Virus record (IMG/VR): IMGVR_UViG_3300047557_002951
Coordinates: 1 to 64,000 of that record
DNA length: 64,000 nucleotides
Source: a virus
Reading direction: 5' to 3' (one strand)
The translations under genes were made by a program, and so were the position numbers. Below are positions 8,031 through 14,492 of this stretch, piece by piece. The first letter of the stretch is position 1. Each line of letters starts with the position of its first letter. The notes under the pieces are model-generated. The model saw only the letters and a program-made list of their open reading frames with translations, did no database searches and was not told the origin of the DNA.

Positions 8031-8057
8031 ATTATAGACCAAAAAGGCACCTGTGAA
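8031..8057 (-). promoter_or_regulatory. Sigma70-like promoter interleaved with a terminator
   Basis: TATAAT (8031-8036) follows the U-run of the hairpin at 8041-8070. The best -35 match is TTCACA (8052-8057), inside the hairpin loop, with a short 15-base spacer. It drives the 57-aa gene at 8009. Confidence 0.55.
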
Positions 8058-8070
8058 GATGCCCTGTGCC
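8041..8070 (-). terminator. Rho-independent terminator
   Basis: A GGCAC...GTGCC stem (8066-8070 with 8046-8050) is followed on the minus strand by TTTTTGG. It lies 7 bases below the stop of the 123-aa gene ending at 8077. Confidence 0.55.
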
Positions 8071-8076
8071 AGTTAT

Positions 8077-8448
8077 TCAGGTGTCATATTCTGCTATTGC
8101 TTCTTGCATAGCATTTGCGATCCTTTCATTTAAGTTATCGTCAGGATCATTCAGAATCTGACGAATAGGATCATTATACTTTCTGTCTATTTGTTTGACC
8201 CTATCCATAAAACTGCAATCACCATGATCACCAGAATAAAGATAGTCAATCTCTTTCATAATTTCTGAAGTCTTTTGTAGTTGTGGGACATAAGAATTAA
8301 GAAAGTCAATAACTTCAGGTGAGTGTCCTTGGTGGTATCCCCATTCATCACTCATGAAATTGTTTTTAATTTCTTGGTTTAATTCATCAGCAAATTGCGA
8401 GACTTTATAGTAAACATAACCACAATCATTGAAATGTCCGCCGCTCAT
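8077..8448 (-). CDS. Hypothetical protein, 123 aa
   Basis: MSGGHFNDCGYVYYKVSQFA... is a conserved-looking opening: small phage and bacterial proteins that start 'MSGGHFxxxxxY' are familiar, but their function is not known to me. The rest is acidic and helical, with 'GDHGDCSFMDRVKQIDRKY' in the middle. It is the last gene before the terminator at 8041-8070 and is coupled to the upstream gene by ATGA. Confidence 0.65.
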   Translation of the reverse strand: MSGGHFNDCGYVYYKVSQFADELNQEIKNNFMSDEWGYHQGHSPEVIDFLNSYVPQLQKTSEIMKEIDYLYSGDHGDCSFMDRVKQIDRKYNDPIRQILNDPDDNLNERIANAMQEAIAEYDT

Positions 8449-8660
8449 TTTTTGTTCTCCAATTTATCAATTACTTGTGAAGCATATTCAGCAAGATCAA
8501 ACATGGTATCATCGCTACAGTAATTTTCTACATGATCAATTAAAAAATCGTCCATCGCCAGAAAAATGTGAGCTGCTCTTTTCTTGTCATGATCTAAAAT
8601 TGCAGTATGAGGATCTGCAATGATTTTTGTGGTGATGTCAAAAAGTTCGTTGAGTGTCAT
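8445..8660 (-). CDS. Hypothetical protein, 71 aa
   Basis: A small acidic, helical protein, MTLNELFDITTKIIADPHTA.... No recognised domain. Four-base overlaps with both neighbours make it part of the 10823 to 8077 early-type unit. Confidence 0.6.
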   Translation of the reverse strand: MTLNELFDITTKIIADPHTAILDHDKKRAAHIFLAMDDFLIDHVENYCSDDTMFDLAEYASQVIDKLENKK

Positions 8661-8851
8661 GAGTTTGCTTCAATGATTGTTTTGATTTGTTTGAGATTGT
8701 TCAGATGTAGTTCTTTTTCGTCATACTCTTCAGTCAAATAGTCAACACAATTATCTTCAAAATTTGTTTCTTCTCTAATCTCCCATGAAATCGATTCAAG
8801 ATCTGCCTCTAGATCATTAATGAAATGATTTAAAGTTTCAATTAAAGTCAT
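8657..8851 (-). CDS. Hypothetical protein, 64 aa
   Basis: A very acidic helical protein (MTLIETLNHFINDLEADLES...), probably a short coiled coil with the run 'DEKELHLNNLKQIKTIIEA' at its end. No family is recognised. It is coupled by ATGA overlaps on both sides. Confidence 0.6.
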   Translation of the reverse strand: MTLIETLNHFINDLEADLESISWEIREETNFEDNCVDYLTEEYDEKELHLNNLKQIKTIIEANS

Positions 8852-9126
8852 TCAAATTCACCTGGTTTTGGTTCTGGAACTGGAGGGAGAGGAGGAAGAA
8901 CTTGTGGTTGTTGAATAATTACTGGCTCTTGCTTTGGTTGTTCTTTTACTTCGTTTAGTTGTTCTTCAAGTTGAGTTATTTTTTCTTCAAAGGCAGAAAC
9001 ATCTGGCTGTTGGATTTGTTCAACTGGTGGATTCTGGCTTTCTTGTGATAGCTTATATCCGGCAGCCGCCGCGCCAAAAATACTGGCAAGAGCAGCAACA
9101 ACAGAAACAGTCTTGGAAAAACTCAT
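8848..9126 (-). CDS. Membrane-anchored coiled-coil protein with proline-rich tail, 92 aa
   Basis: Start chosen at ATG 9124-9126, just below the stop of the 52-aa gene; the longer frame would need a TTG. Residues 3-25 (FSKTVSVVAALASIFGAAAA) form one membrane segment or uncleaved signal anchor. Residues 48-66 form a coiled coil (EEKITQLEEQLNEVKEQ), and the tail is rich in Pro and Gln (VLPPLPPVPEPKPGEFE). A short TM, coiled coil and Pro-rich end recalls spanin or envelope-associated proteins, but no lysis gene is next to it, so this stays a suggestion. Confidence 0.62.
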   Translation of the reverse strand: MSFSKTVSVVAALASIFGAAAAGYKLSQESQNPPVEQIQQPDVSAFEEKITQLEEQLNEVKEQPKQEPVIIQQPQVLPPLPPVPEPKPGEFE

Positions 9127-9128
9127 AG

Positions 9129-9287
9129 TCAATCTGCAAGTTTTACAGGCGGCTCGATGTCCGCAAGGTAATCATAAAGCATCCGAGCGAATCCGTAATG
9201 GGGTCTTGTGCCAGTTTCGATACTGGTCGAAGTGGCAACCGTCCACATAATATCCAGATCTCTTTTATCAGGCAAGGTCTTCATCAT
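9129..9287 (-). CDS. Small hypothetical protein, 52 aa
   Basis: A short frame with two adjacent ATG codons (9285-9287 and 9282-9284) preceded by GGAG four bases away. The peptide begins MMKTLPDKRDLDIMWTVATS, continues with 'TSIETGTRPHYGFARMLYDY' and ends PPVKLAD. It overlaps the end of the upstream gene by 20 bases, and its stop lies just above the next ATG, filling what would otherwise be a 140-base gap in a gap-free operon. Codon use looks coding. Function unknown. Confidence 0.6.
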   Translation of the reverse strand: MMKTLPDKRDLDIMWTVATSTSIETGTRPHYGFARMLYDYLADIEPPVKLAD

Positions 9288-9645
9288 TCAACTCCACATC
9301 TTTTACAAGTTCTTTCATTCTATCAAAAAAATCCTCATCAAGTGGGACTACTTTTTCTTTTCCGGTGTCAATATCATCAACCATTTGAAGTAAACTTTCT
9401 AAAAAATATTTGGGATAAATTTCGTCCTCTAAACTATCCCAGAAGTATAGAATACATTGCTCCAATGGATCATCAGATACAAGAAGAGCATATTCTTGAT
9501 AGTTGTCTCCCATCAAGTCGCCCCAATTCTTGAATGCATACCAACAATTATACCATCCTTGAATGATACAAGAGTGCCAGATATATTCAAACCAAGATAA
9601 TTTGGTTTTCTTTGTGTTTGTACCTAGAAGTGGTCTACTAAACAT
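9268..9645 (-). CDS. Hypothetical protein, 125 aa
   Basis: Two in-frame ATGs are close together (9649-9651 and 9643-9645). The ribosome site GGAGGA is six bases from the second and touches the first, so I start at 9645 (MFSRPLLGTNTKKTKLSWFE). The N-terminal half is aromatic and Cys/Trp rich (WHSCIIQGWYNCWYAFKNWG), and the C-terminal half is very acidic. No family is recognised. TGATG overlap with the upstream stop. Confidence 0.6.
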   Translation of the reverse strand: MFSRPLLGTNTKKTKLSWFEYIWHSCIIQGWYNCWYAFKNWGDLMGDNYQEYALLVSDDPLEQCILYFWDSLEDEIYPKYFLESLLQMVDDIDTGKEKVVPLDEDFFDRMKELVKDVELNDEDLA

Positions 9646-9935
9646 CAGCATTCCTCCATTCGTAAGTGATCCGATTCTTCCTCCTCATCAATATCTTTCA
9701 GATAATCCCAACTCCAGGTTCGTCCCAGAATTGTTACATCAATTCCAAACTTATAAATCCAGAAAATAATATCAAGAACATCACCAGTCCCAGATTTAAT
9801 TTGAAGATATGGCCAGGATTTAAAATCATTCCAACTTACAGAGATTTGAAGTAATGAAATCCGTTTAATATTAATAATTTGAACATACCAGTCATCACCA
9901 AAATCTTTGCGGTGATTAAATTGAATTAGATTCAT
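9645..9935 (-). CDS. Hypothetical protein, 96 aa
   Basis: Start chosen at the ATG 9933-9935 rather than the TTG at 9951. The protein (MNLIQFNHRKDFGDDWYVQI...) is beta-rich with many Trp residues and an acidic end (KDIDEEEESDHLRMEEC). The segment 'LLQISVSWNDFKSWPYLQI' looks like paired strands. No recognised domain. It overlaps its neighbours by 20 bases upstream and one base downstream. Confidence 0.6.
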   Translation of the reverse strand: MNLIQFNHRKDFGDDWYVQIINIKRISLLQISVSWNDFKSWPYLQIKSGTGDVLDIIFWIYKFGIDVTILGRTWSWDYLKDIDEEEESDHLRMEEC

Positions 9936-10125
9936 TTTTGATTTCTTCTGCAAGTTGAATCAGGTCATTTTTATCTAATACAGTAATATTATTTTGTGCA
10001 GTATAGCTCTTAACATAATCGGCAGTAAGAGAAAGAATTGCTGCAACCAATTTTTCTTCTGTATCAGCACCTTGATTATTTCTTTGATCCCAAACTAAAT
10101 TAATAAACTCTTTTGCTCTACTCAT
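9916..10125 (-). CDS. Hypothetical protein, 69 aa
   Basis: The ATG at 10123-10125 shares a base with the TAA of the upstream gene, so the longer frame (starting near 10164) is rejected. The protein begins MSRAKEFINLVWDQRNNQGA. It is helical and acidic, with 'TEEKLVAAILSLTADYVKSY' as the core. No family recognised. Confidence 0.6.
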   Translation of the reverse strand: MSRAKEFINLVWDQRNNQGADTEEKLVAAILSLTADYVKSYTAQNNITVLDKNDLIQLAEEIKNESNSI

Positions 10126-10823
10126 TATTTCTTCCCATGAATTGGACAATCGCCATTGATCCACTTACGATCATCCGGCATTTCTGCGTTGTCCATGACT
10201 GGACATTTGCAGCCATGTAATACAGACTCTGAACTACCAGGTGTTAGTCCATTCCATGCTTTCATAGAATTTTTATTGTATTGTGCATCAATTTCTACTC
10301 TTTTATTATAATATTCTGCCTCTCGTAAATTATATTCTTGACATTTTTCTTTTTCTTGATCTGATGATGCTTTATCACACATTGCATCAAGTTCTTCGTC
10401 TGTATAATGTGAGTTGTAATTTTTATTTACGCTATGATACAATGCCCAGTAGCGTTTTTCCCAAGAATCTTCATGCTTTTCCACCCATTCAACATCTTGT
10501 TTAAGTTTATCTTGAACAATTTTACCAAGATCTTCTGCCATAATTAAATCGTGCTCTTCAGCAACCTTACGCATATCTTCTTCTTTGCGCATATCACTGA
10601 ATGCGAGTCCTACTGCACCTTGCATAATATTCAGTTCATTAAAACCAACTGCACGAAGAAATGAGTTGAAAAGATTAAAGTACTGATAAACATTCATTTC
10701 AATGGAAGGAACTTCCATTATGATTGTTTGATCATCGATCATGTCTGGATATAACTCATGATACTGAGGATATCCAACAGTTTTTGTTTCGTAGATGAAT
10801 TTAACTGAGCCTTCGATAGTCAT
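10125..10823 (-). CDS. Hypothetical protein with C-terminal Cys/His knuckle, 232 aa
   Basis: Start chosen at ATG 10821-10823; the longer frame uses a GTG. The first 100 residues look alpha/beta (MTIEGSVKFIYETKTVGYPQ...) and the middle is a long charged helix. The last 40 residues carry HGCKCPVMDN and, 15 residues on, CPIHGKK. Paired HGCxCPxxDN and CPxHG motifs recur at the C-termini of small phage proteins and probably bind a metal; this is recalled, not searched. The gene has its own promoter at 10846-10873 and leads the operon down to 8077. Confidence 0.65.
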   Translation of the reverse strand: MTIEGSVKFIYETKTVGYPQYHELYPDMIDDQTIIMEVPSIEMNVYQYFNLFNSFLRAVGFNELNIMQGAVGLAFSDMRKEEDMRKVAEEHDLIMAEDLGKIVQDKLKQDVEWVEKHEDSWEKRYWALYHSVNKNYNSHYTDEELDAMCDKASSDQEKEKCQEYNLREAEYYNKRVEIDAQYNKNSMKAWNGLTPGSSESVLHGCKCPVMDNAEMPDDRKWINGDCPIHGKK

Positions 10824-10845
10824 GAGAATCACCGATTACAAGAAT

Positions 10846-10873
10846 ACTATAGCAAAAAAATTTGTGAGATCAA
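10846..10873 (-). promoter_or_regulatory. Sigma70-like promoter with extended -10
   Basis: TTGATC (10868-10873), a 16-base spacer containing a run of seven Ts, and TATAGT (10846-10851) preceded by TGC. The -35 overlaps the stop codon of the kinase gene. It drives the unit 10823 to 8077. Confidence 0.6.
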
Positions 10874-11367
10874 TGAACATTGTGCCAATTTGAAGATTGG
10901 ACTGACTCAATCCACTCAAAACCTTCTTGTTTTGTTGGAATCTCGAACTGATGATGCATTCGTTTAATGATACTCTCAGGAATGAACTTCCCTTCACGAT
11001 GCTTGTTTCGTTCTAATGCATCCTCCAGTGAAATTTGAAAATAAACTGCTCCTTTATGATAATAAGAGGGAAAACCAGAAAGTTTTTTCTTTCTGGTTTT
11101 TATGCTAAGGTTTGTCTGATCCCAGATAATGTCCCTACCTTTGTCCTTTGCTGTAATCAAATCAGTTTCAAGTTGACAAGTGGCATCAGAAATTACATCA
11201 TCAAACACTTCATTATAAGTTTTGCCAACACTTTTTGCATATTTTTCGATATAAGTATCCGTAGATAAAATTACAGCATCTTTCCAATAAGAAAGCTTCT
11301 TAAGTTTTTCGACATATGTGGATTTTCCAGAAGTAGGAATTCCACAGAGCATAATGACTTCAGACAT
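10870..11367 (-). CDS. Polynucleotide kinase-like P-loop kinase (PseT kinase domain type)
   Basis: A 165-aa single-domain kinase. GIPTSGKST (residues 9-17) is the Walker A loop; STDTYIE near 35 carries the catalytic-type Asp that follows strand 2 in T4 polynucleotide kinase; 'IIWDQTNLS' near 82 matches the D-x-T-N element; and 'RNKHREGKFIP' near 120 provides the lid arginines. T4 PseT has an extra C-terminal phosphatase domain, absent here (165 against about 300 residues). It would phosphorylate 5'-OH ends of RNA or DNA, perhaps in RNA repair. It has its own promoter (11391-11419). Confidence 0.75.
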   Translation of the reverse strand: MSEVIMLCGIPTSGKSTYVEKLKKLSYWKDAVILSTDTYIEKYAKSVGKTYNEVFDDVISDATCQLETDLITAKDKGRDIIWDQTNLSIKTRKKKLSGFPSYYHKGAVYFQISLEDALERNKHREGKFIPESIIKRMHHQFEIPTKQEGFEWIESVQSSNWHNVH

Positions 11368-11390
11368 GAATTTGGGTCTTATGTTTGGTT

Positions 11391-11419
11391 ATTATATCAG
11401 AAAGGCACACCACTCACAA
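11391..11419 (-). promoter_or_regulatory. Sigma70-like promoter, -35 in a hairpin loop
   Basis: TTGTGA (11414-11419), a 17-base spacer and TATAAT (11391-11396). The -35 sits in the loop of the terminator hairpin at 11404-11432. The ATG of the kinase is at 11367. The layout and much of the sequence match the element at 866-906. Confidence 0.68.
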
Positions 11420-11432
11420 GAAGCAGTGTGCC
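11401..11432 (-). terminator. Hairpin terminator after the SPFH-like gene
   Basis: GGCACAC (minus strand, 11426-11432) pairs with GTGTGCC (11404-11410), 15-base loop, followed by TTTCTG. It lies about 20 bases below the stop at 11454. Confidence 0.55.
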
Positions 11433-11453
11433 AATTATCAAAGTGTTATCAGT

Positions 11454-11870
11454 TTATTTTAGACGCTGACTTTCAGTAATAGGAATAGGAATACCTCGTT
11501 CAGTTGGAACATAGATTACAGTTTTTTCCTTACTATTATCAGAGTTTTCTAAATTCTGAATATAAAGATATTGCAAATACTCTGAATTTCCTTTCAGACT
11601 TTCTCCTAGAATTTTATTTGCAGCTGCAGCACCTTTTGCGCGTTCAACTTCCGCTTCAGCCTGAAGAGCAGCAGCATCCTTAAGTGCTTTTGCTTCAAGA
11701 ACTTTTACTTGGCGAACATACTCTTGTTCTTGTAAGAGCGCCTTGCCATTTAATGTTTTTGTCCACACATTATACTGTGGAAGACCAAATGCAAGTCCAC
11801 CAATTACTACAATTGCACTGACCACAAGAAATGCAGTCGTGACATTAATAAATCCGTCTTGTTGTTTCAT
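11454..11870 (-). CDS. Membrane-anchored remnant of an SPFH/prohibitin-type protein, 138 aa
   Basis: Residues 10-30 (TAFLVVSAIVVIGGLAFGLP) are one N-terminal membrane segment. The segment at 45-85 is an Ala/Glu coiled coil (KALKDAAALQAEAEVERAKG), then 'NKILGESLKGNSEYLQYLYIQNL' and 'KTVIYVPTERGIPIPI'. This order (coil, 'YLQYL..Q.L', then 'IYVPxxxxIPIP') is that of the C-terminal region of prohibitin and stomatin family proteins. The 150-residue SPFH (Band 7) domain that should lie between membrane segment and coil is missing. It could act as a decoy or partner of host prohibitin/FtsH complexes. This family call rests on the C-terminal pattern only. Confidence 0.65.
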   Translation of the reverse strand: MKQQDGFINVTTAFLVVSAIVVIGGLAFGLPQYNVWTKTLNGKALLQEQEYVRQVKVLEAKALKDAAALQAEAEVERAKGAAAANKILGESLKGNSEYLQYLYIQNLENSDNSKEKTVIYVPTERGIPIPITESQRLK

Positions 11871-11885
11871 AATTAAAAAATAAAA

Positions 11886-12155
11886 TTAAGTAAGAGCTTC
11901 AACTTGCATAAGAATTTCATCAACACCATCCTTAGACAGATAGCCAACTACATCTTCAGTAATTGGTGTGTCATAAACAATTTCCCATTCATCAGAATTG
12001 CCACGAAGAACAGCTACTTCATAAAGTCCGTCGCGTCCACCATAAGAATATTCACTTTTGATGACGCTTACGCCATAAGAATTATCGAAAAAATACACTG
12101 ATCGAATGCCATCAATGTTTGGATGTGGCTCAAAATTAAGATCAGTGAATTTCAT
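11886..12155 (-). CDS. Hypothetical protein, 89 aa
   Basis: A beta-rich acidic protein: MKFTDLNFEPHPNIDGIRSV..., then 'YGVSVIKSEYSYGGRDGLYE', then an acidic helix at the end (SKDGVDEILMQVEALT). No domain is recognised, though small proteins of this look are frequent in T4-like cyanophage genomes. Coupled to the 74-aa gene by ATGA; the SPFH-like gene follows 15 bases on. Confidence 0.6.
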   Translation of the reverse strand: MKFTDLNFEPHPNIDGIRSVYFFDNSYGVSVIKSEYSYGGRDGLYEVAVLRGNSDEWEIVYDTPITEDVVGYLSKDGVDEILMQVEALT

Positions 12156-12376
12156 GATTCAGAAAAAGGTTCAAAGCGATCAGCCCAAAGAATGTTGAAT
12201 CGTTCTTTGAGGTTATCAATCAAAGTGTAGCGTTGAATGATGGGATTGTCAAGAGGCAGATCCCAGATTCCACCTTCTGTAGCCAAATGAAATGACTCCA
12301 GTGCATGATTTAGAACATCGTTGATCATCTCATGTTCCACTTCAGTGAGTGTCACAGTAATGTCGTTTTCAATCAT
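12152..12376 (-). CDS. Hypothetical protein, 74 aa
   Basis: Start chosen at ATG 12374-12376 (MIENDITVTLTEVEHEMIND). The longer GTG start at 12398 would overlap the -10 box of the promoter at 12399-12427. The protein is acidic and helical, with 'WDLPLDNPIIQRYTLIDNLK' in the middle. No family recognised. It heads the 12376 to 11454 operon. Confidence 0.62.
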   Translation of the reverse strand: MIENDITVTLTEVEHEMINDVLNHALESFHLATEGGIWDLPLDNPIIQRYTLIDNLKERFNILWADRFEPFSES

Positions 12377-12398
12377 AATGAATTTGTTGTGCGAGAAC

Positions 12399-12427
12399 AC
12401 TCTACCACATCAATAAGGAAAAGTCAA
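12399..12427 (-). promoter_or_regulatory. Strong sigma70-like promoter
   Basis: TTGACT (12422-12427), a 17-base spacer and TAGAGT (12399-12404). An imperfect hairpin (AACCAA/TTGGTT, 12426-12456) lies directly above and overlaps the -35, so readthrough from the def operon may be reduced there. It drives 12376 to 11454. Confidence 0.7.
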
Positions 12428-12457
12428 CCAAGGAGTGGACAGTTTGAAAATTGGTTA

Positions 12458-12622
12458 TCAGTAGTTACCATTCTGATATTTTGTTTTAATTTCTTTAATT
12501 TCTTTTGCTTTATCAAGAAGTCGATCAAGATTTGCGATTAATAGATCCAGACTATCCTCAGTCTTTCCAATCAATGCCTCATCAATTCTCTCAAATGCTG
12601 CTTTAGTTTGTGTCGTCATCAT
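12458..12622 (-). CDS. Small helical protein, 54 aa
   Basis: A short gene below most size cut-offs. Its ATG at 12620-12622 forms an ATGA overlap with the def stop. The peptide begins MMTTQTKAAFERIDEALIGK, is almost entirely helical ('SLDLLIANLDRLLDKAKEIK') and ends YQNGNY. The heptad pattern suggests a coiled coil. It is the last gene of the uvsW-def unit and is followed by the hairpin at 12426-12456. Function unknown. Confidence 0.65.
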   Translation of the reverse strand: MMTTQTKAAFERIDEALIGKTEDSLDLLIANLDRLLDKAKEIKEIKTKYQNGNY

Positions 12623-13041
12623 ACTATGAGTTCCCCATACAAGTGTAAGATCTCATGTTGAATAATACGAGCAACAAGCCCATCATACTTTTCAAAATGT
12701 GGTTTGCCAGTGAGATCACGATACTTTACACTCAGACTTTCAGGGCGAGAAATCATCTTGAATACATCAGGACAAGACAAACAACCTTCTTCAATTCCCA
12801 CATGTTCTTCTGATACTTTAGTAATCTCTGGATTAATCATCACAATAGGTTCTCCCGAATCGTCAACAACAATGATCTGCTTTAAAACTCCAATCTGAAC
12901 TGCAGAAAGTCCGATACCATTAGAGCCATACATGGTCTCGATCATGGACTTTGCTAAAGTTCGAATACTATCATCAATTTTAGCAACTCTCTTTGATTTT
13001 TTGCGAAGAATACGATCTTCGGATGTGAGGATCTTTAACAT
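12619..13041 (-). CDS. def: Peptide deformylase
   Basis: Removes the N-formyl group from nascent peptides. All three catalytic motifs are present: GIGLSAVQ (residues 42-49, the GxGxAAxQ motif with Ser for Ala), EGCLS (85-89, Cys metal ligand) and QHEILH (128-133, HExxH). The 140-aa length and the end at HLYGELIV, seven residues after HExxH, show a missing C-terminal helix, as reported for phage deformylases. Cyanophages often carry def, and a role in maturing host D1 protein has been proposed. A late-type promoter (13063-13070) lies upstream, and the 54-aa gene is coupled downstream. Confidence 0.92.
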   Translation of the reverse strand: MLKILTSEDRILRKKSKRVAKIDDSIRTLAKSMIETMYGSNGIGLSAVQIGVLKQIIVVDDSGEPIVMINPEITKVSEEHVGIEEGCLSCPDVFKMISRPESLSVKYRDLTGKPHFEKYDGLVARIIQHEILHLYGELIV

Positions 13042-13062
13042 AACTTGTACCTCATAACTTAT

Positions 13063-13070
13063 TATTTATT
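13063..13070 (-). promoter_or_regulatory. Possible late promoter AATAAATA
   Basis: AATAAATA lies 22 bases above the def ATG and overlaps the stop codon of uvsW. It matches the NATAAATA form. Because uvsW and def are only 24 bases apart, def may also be read from the uvsW promoter. Confidence 0.45.
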
Positions 13071-14295
13071 TGTGAATCTCTGCAACAGCCAGTTCCCCAC
13101 GATCAAAAACAGTATCGACAATACTCTGGACATTACGAGAAGCAACATTAGTGTTCTTATCATAAACAGGACAGATCACAAGACCTTCAGGCTTCAGATA
13201 AGTAGAAAGATCGCCAGGAATCACAGTTCCGTTTCTCATGCCAGCAACATCATCAGGATGTAGTCGCAATGTACGACCAATATTCTGGAGCATTGAAACA
13301 GTATCCATTGAACGCATAAAGCACACCGCATCAAGACAAGAAACATTGATACCTTCACCAAGAATACTATGATTCATGACAATAAATTTCTTGGAATCCA
13401 TCTTACCCCATGTATTCAGTGTACGGAAAAACTTCTCTCGATTAACTGGCTTACCATCAATATAGGCACCATATTGAGAAGTGATGTGTAATAAAGAATA
13501 ACCACGCTCCTTGAGTTCTTCTTCGAAACTTGTCTCGGACAAAACAGCCATCATCGCCTTAGTTGACTTTACGGCAATCAGCATCTTATTAACATTTTCC
13601 TGATCGAGAATCTCAAGAATATGATTACAATCTCGTTCTGCAATATTATCATTGGCAGACTCAAGATACTTTGCAATCACCCGTGGTCTAAGAATATAGC
13701 CATTATTTACAAGTTCTGGTGCAGGAACATTAGAAATAATTTTACCATAAACATCCATATCATTCATTCCAGGCTTGGAAAGAACTGCACTTGTTTTTGG
13801 TGTTGCAGTAAAGAAATAGCAACGATCTGCTCGTTCTGATGCAGTCTTCACATGCTCATGGAAAGATTGCTTTACAGAATTGTGCGCTTCATCCATAATG
13901 TAAGTATTCACATGAATATTTGATTCTTGAATGCGACGCAATGAATTATAAGTACAGAAAATAAGTTTGTGGTGATTCTTATGAATCTCCATCCAGTCTT
14001 GAATATTCTTTGTCTTTGTGGTATGATAGTGCTGTACTTTACCAGAATGAACATGAAGTACACGAGCATTCTTAATGTGCTCAAGATACTCAGAACTTAG
14101 TTGGCAAGCAAGAAGAATTCTAGGAGCAACAACACAAACTGTCTGTGGAGTTGTTTTCTCAAATTCTCTCAATGTATCAGCTATACCAACCATAGTCTTA
14201 CCCCCACCTGTTGGGTAGGTAATAATTCCAAGATTATGATGCTTGAGATCTTGTACTGTTTGCTTTTGGTGAGGGCGAAGTTCCATGTGAATCAT
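13066..14295 (-). CDS. uvsW: UvsW-like superfamily 2 DNA helicase
   Basis: Unwinds branched DNA and R-loops in T4-type recombination-dependent replication. Visible motifs: LRPHQ (Q-like, 6-10), PTGGGKT (Walker A, 28-34), MDEAHN (motif II), FTATPKT (motif III), 'NHSILGEGINV' (motif V region) and QNIGRTLRLHP (motif VI). At 409 aa it is shorter than T4 UvsW (about 500) and starts almost at the Q motif, so the T4 N-terminal DNA-binding domain is absent. ATG at 14293 or 14284 are both possible; neither has a clear ribosome site. It has an upstream terminator and its own -10. Confidence 0.88.
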   Translation of the reverse strand: MIHMELRPHQKQTVQDLKHHNLGIITYPTGGGKTMVGIADTLREFEKTTPQTVCVVAPRILLACQLSSEYLEHIKNARVLHVHSGKVQHYHTTKTKNIQDWMEIHKNHHKLIFCTYNSLRRIQESNIHVNTYIMDEAHNSVKQSFHEHVKTASERADRCYFFTATPKTSAVLSKPGMNDMDVYGKIISNVPAPELVNNGYILRPRVIAKYLESANDNIAERDCNHILEILDQENVNKMLIAVKSTKAMMAVLSETSFEEELKERGYSLLHITSQYGAYIDGKPVNREKFFRTLNTWGKMDSKKFIVMNHSILGEGINVSCLDAVCFMRSMDTVSMLQNIGRTLRLHPDDVAGMRNGTVIPGDLSTYLKPEGLVICPVYDKNTNVASRNVQSIVDTVFDRGELAVAEIHK

Positions 14296-14308
14296 TGACT
14301 ATAGAACT

Positions 14309-14317
14309 ACCATAGCA
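14309..14317 (-). promoter_or_regulatory. Extended -10 promoter for uvsW
   Basis: TGC followed by TATGGT (14309-14314) lies directly below the U-run of the terminator at 14319-14344 and about 14 bases above the uvsW ATG. No -35 match is visible at 16-18 bases, so it would depend on the extended -10 or an activator. The position relative to the hairpin is the same as in the elements at 866, 8031 and 11391. Confidence 0.4.
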
Positions 14318-14318
14318 T

Positions 14319-14344
14319 AAAAAAAGAACCATGGTTAGGTTCTT
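14319..14344 (-). terminator. Strong rho-independent terminator
   Basis: Minus-strand AAGAACC, loop TAACCAT, GGTTCTT, then a run of Ts (14319-14325). The 7-bp stem and long U-run make it the clearest intrinsic terminator in the window. There is no protein gene between it and the promoter at 14493-14521. Confidence 0.85.
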
Positions 14345-14486
14345 ATGACAGTTAATGAATTGTCTATAGTACTTAAGTTCCTTAATAGTTTCCTTCGGAA
14401 ACTTCTCTTCGAGAACTATCTAGATTTATTTTTTCTTTAAAGTTATTAAGTAATTATTAGATAAAACTTGTTTTTCATCCGTGACA
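14319..14486 (-). ncRNA. Candidate phage small noncoding RNA, about 167 nt
   Basis: A near-consensus sigma70 promoter (14493-14521) and a strong terminator (14319-14344) bracket about 167 bases with no credible reading frame: the only ATG frame near the 5' end encodes 10 residues. The RNA would contain an AU-rich 5' half, then two back-to-back hairpins with GAA loops, TTCTC-GAA-GAGAA (14403-14415) and AGTTTCC-GAA-GGAAACT (14387-14403), then the terminator hairpin. It lies between the SprT-like gene and uvsW. The alternative is an untranslated attenuated leader for uvsW. Confidence 0.6.
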
Positions 14487-14492
14487 AGGCTG

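Noticed and set aside
13066-14295. A type III restriction or DEAD-box RNA helicase
   Set aside because: Motif order, size and phage context fit UvsW better; no methylase or specificity subunit is nearby.
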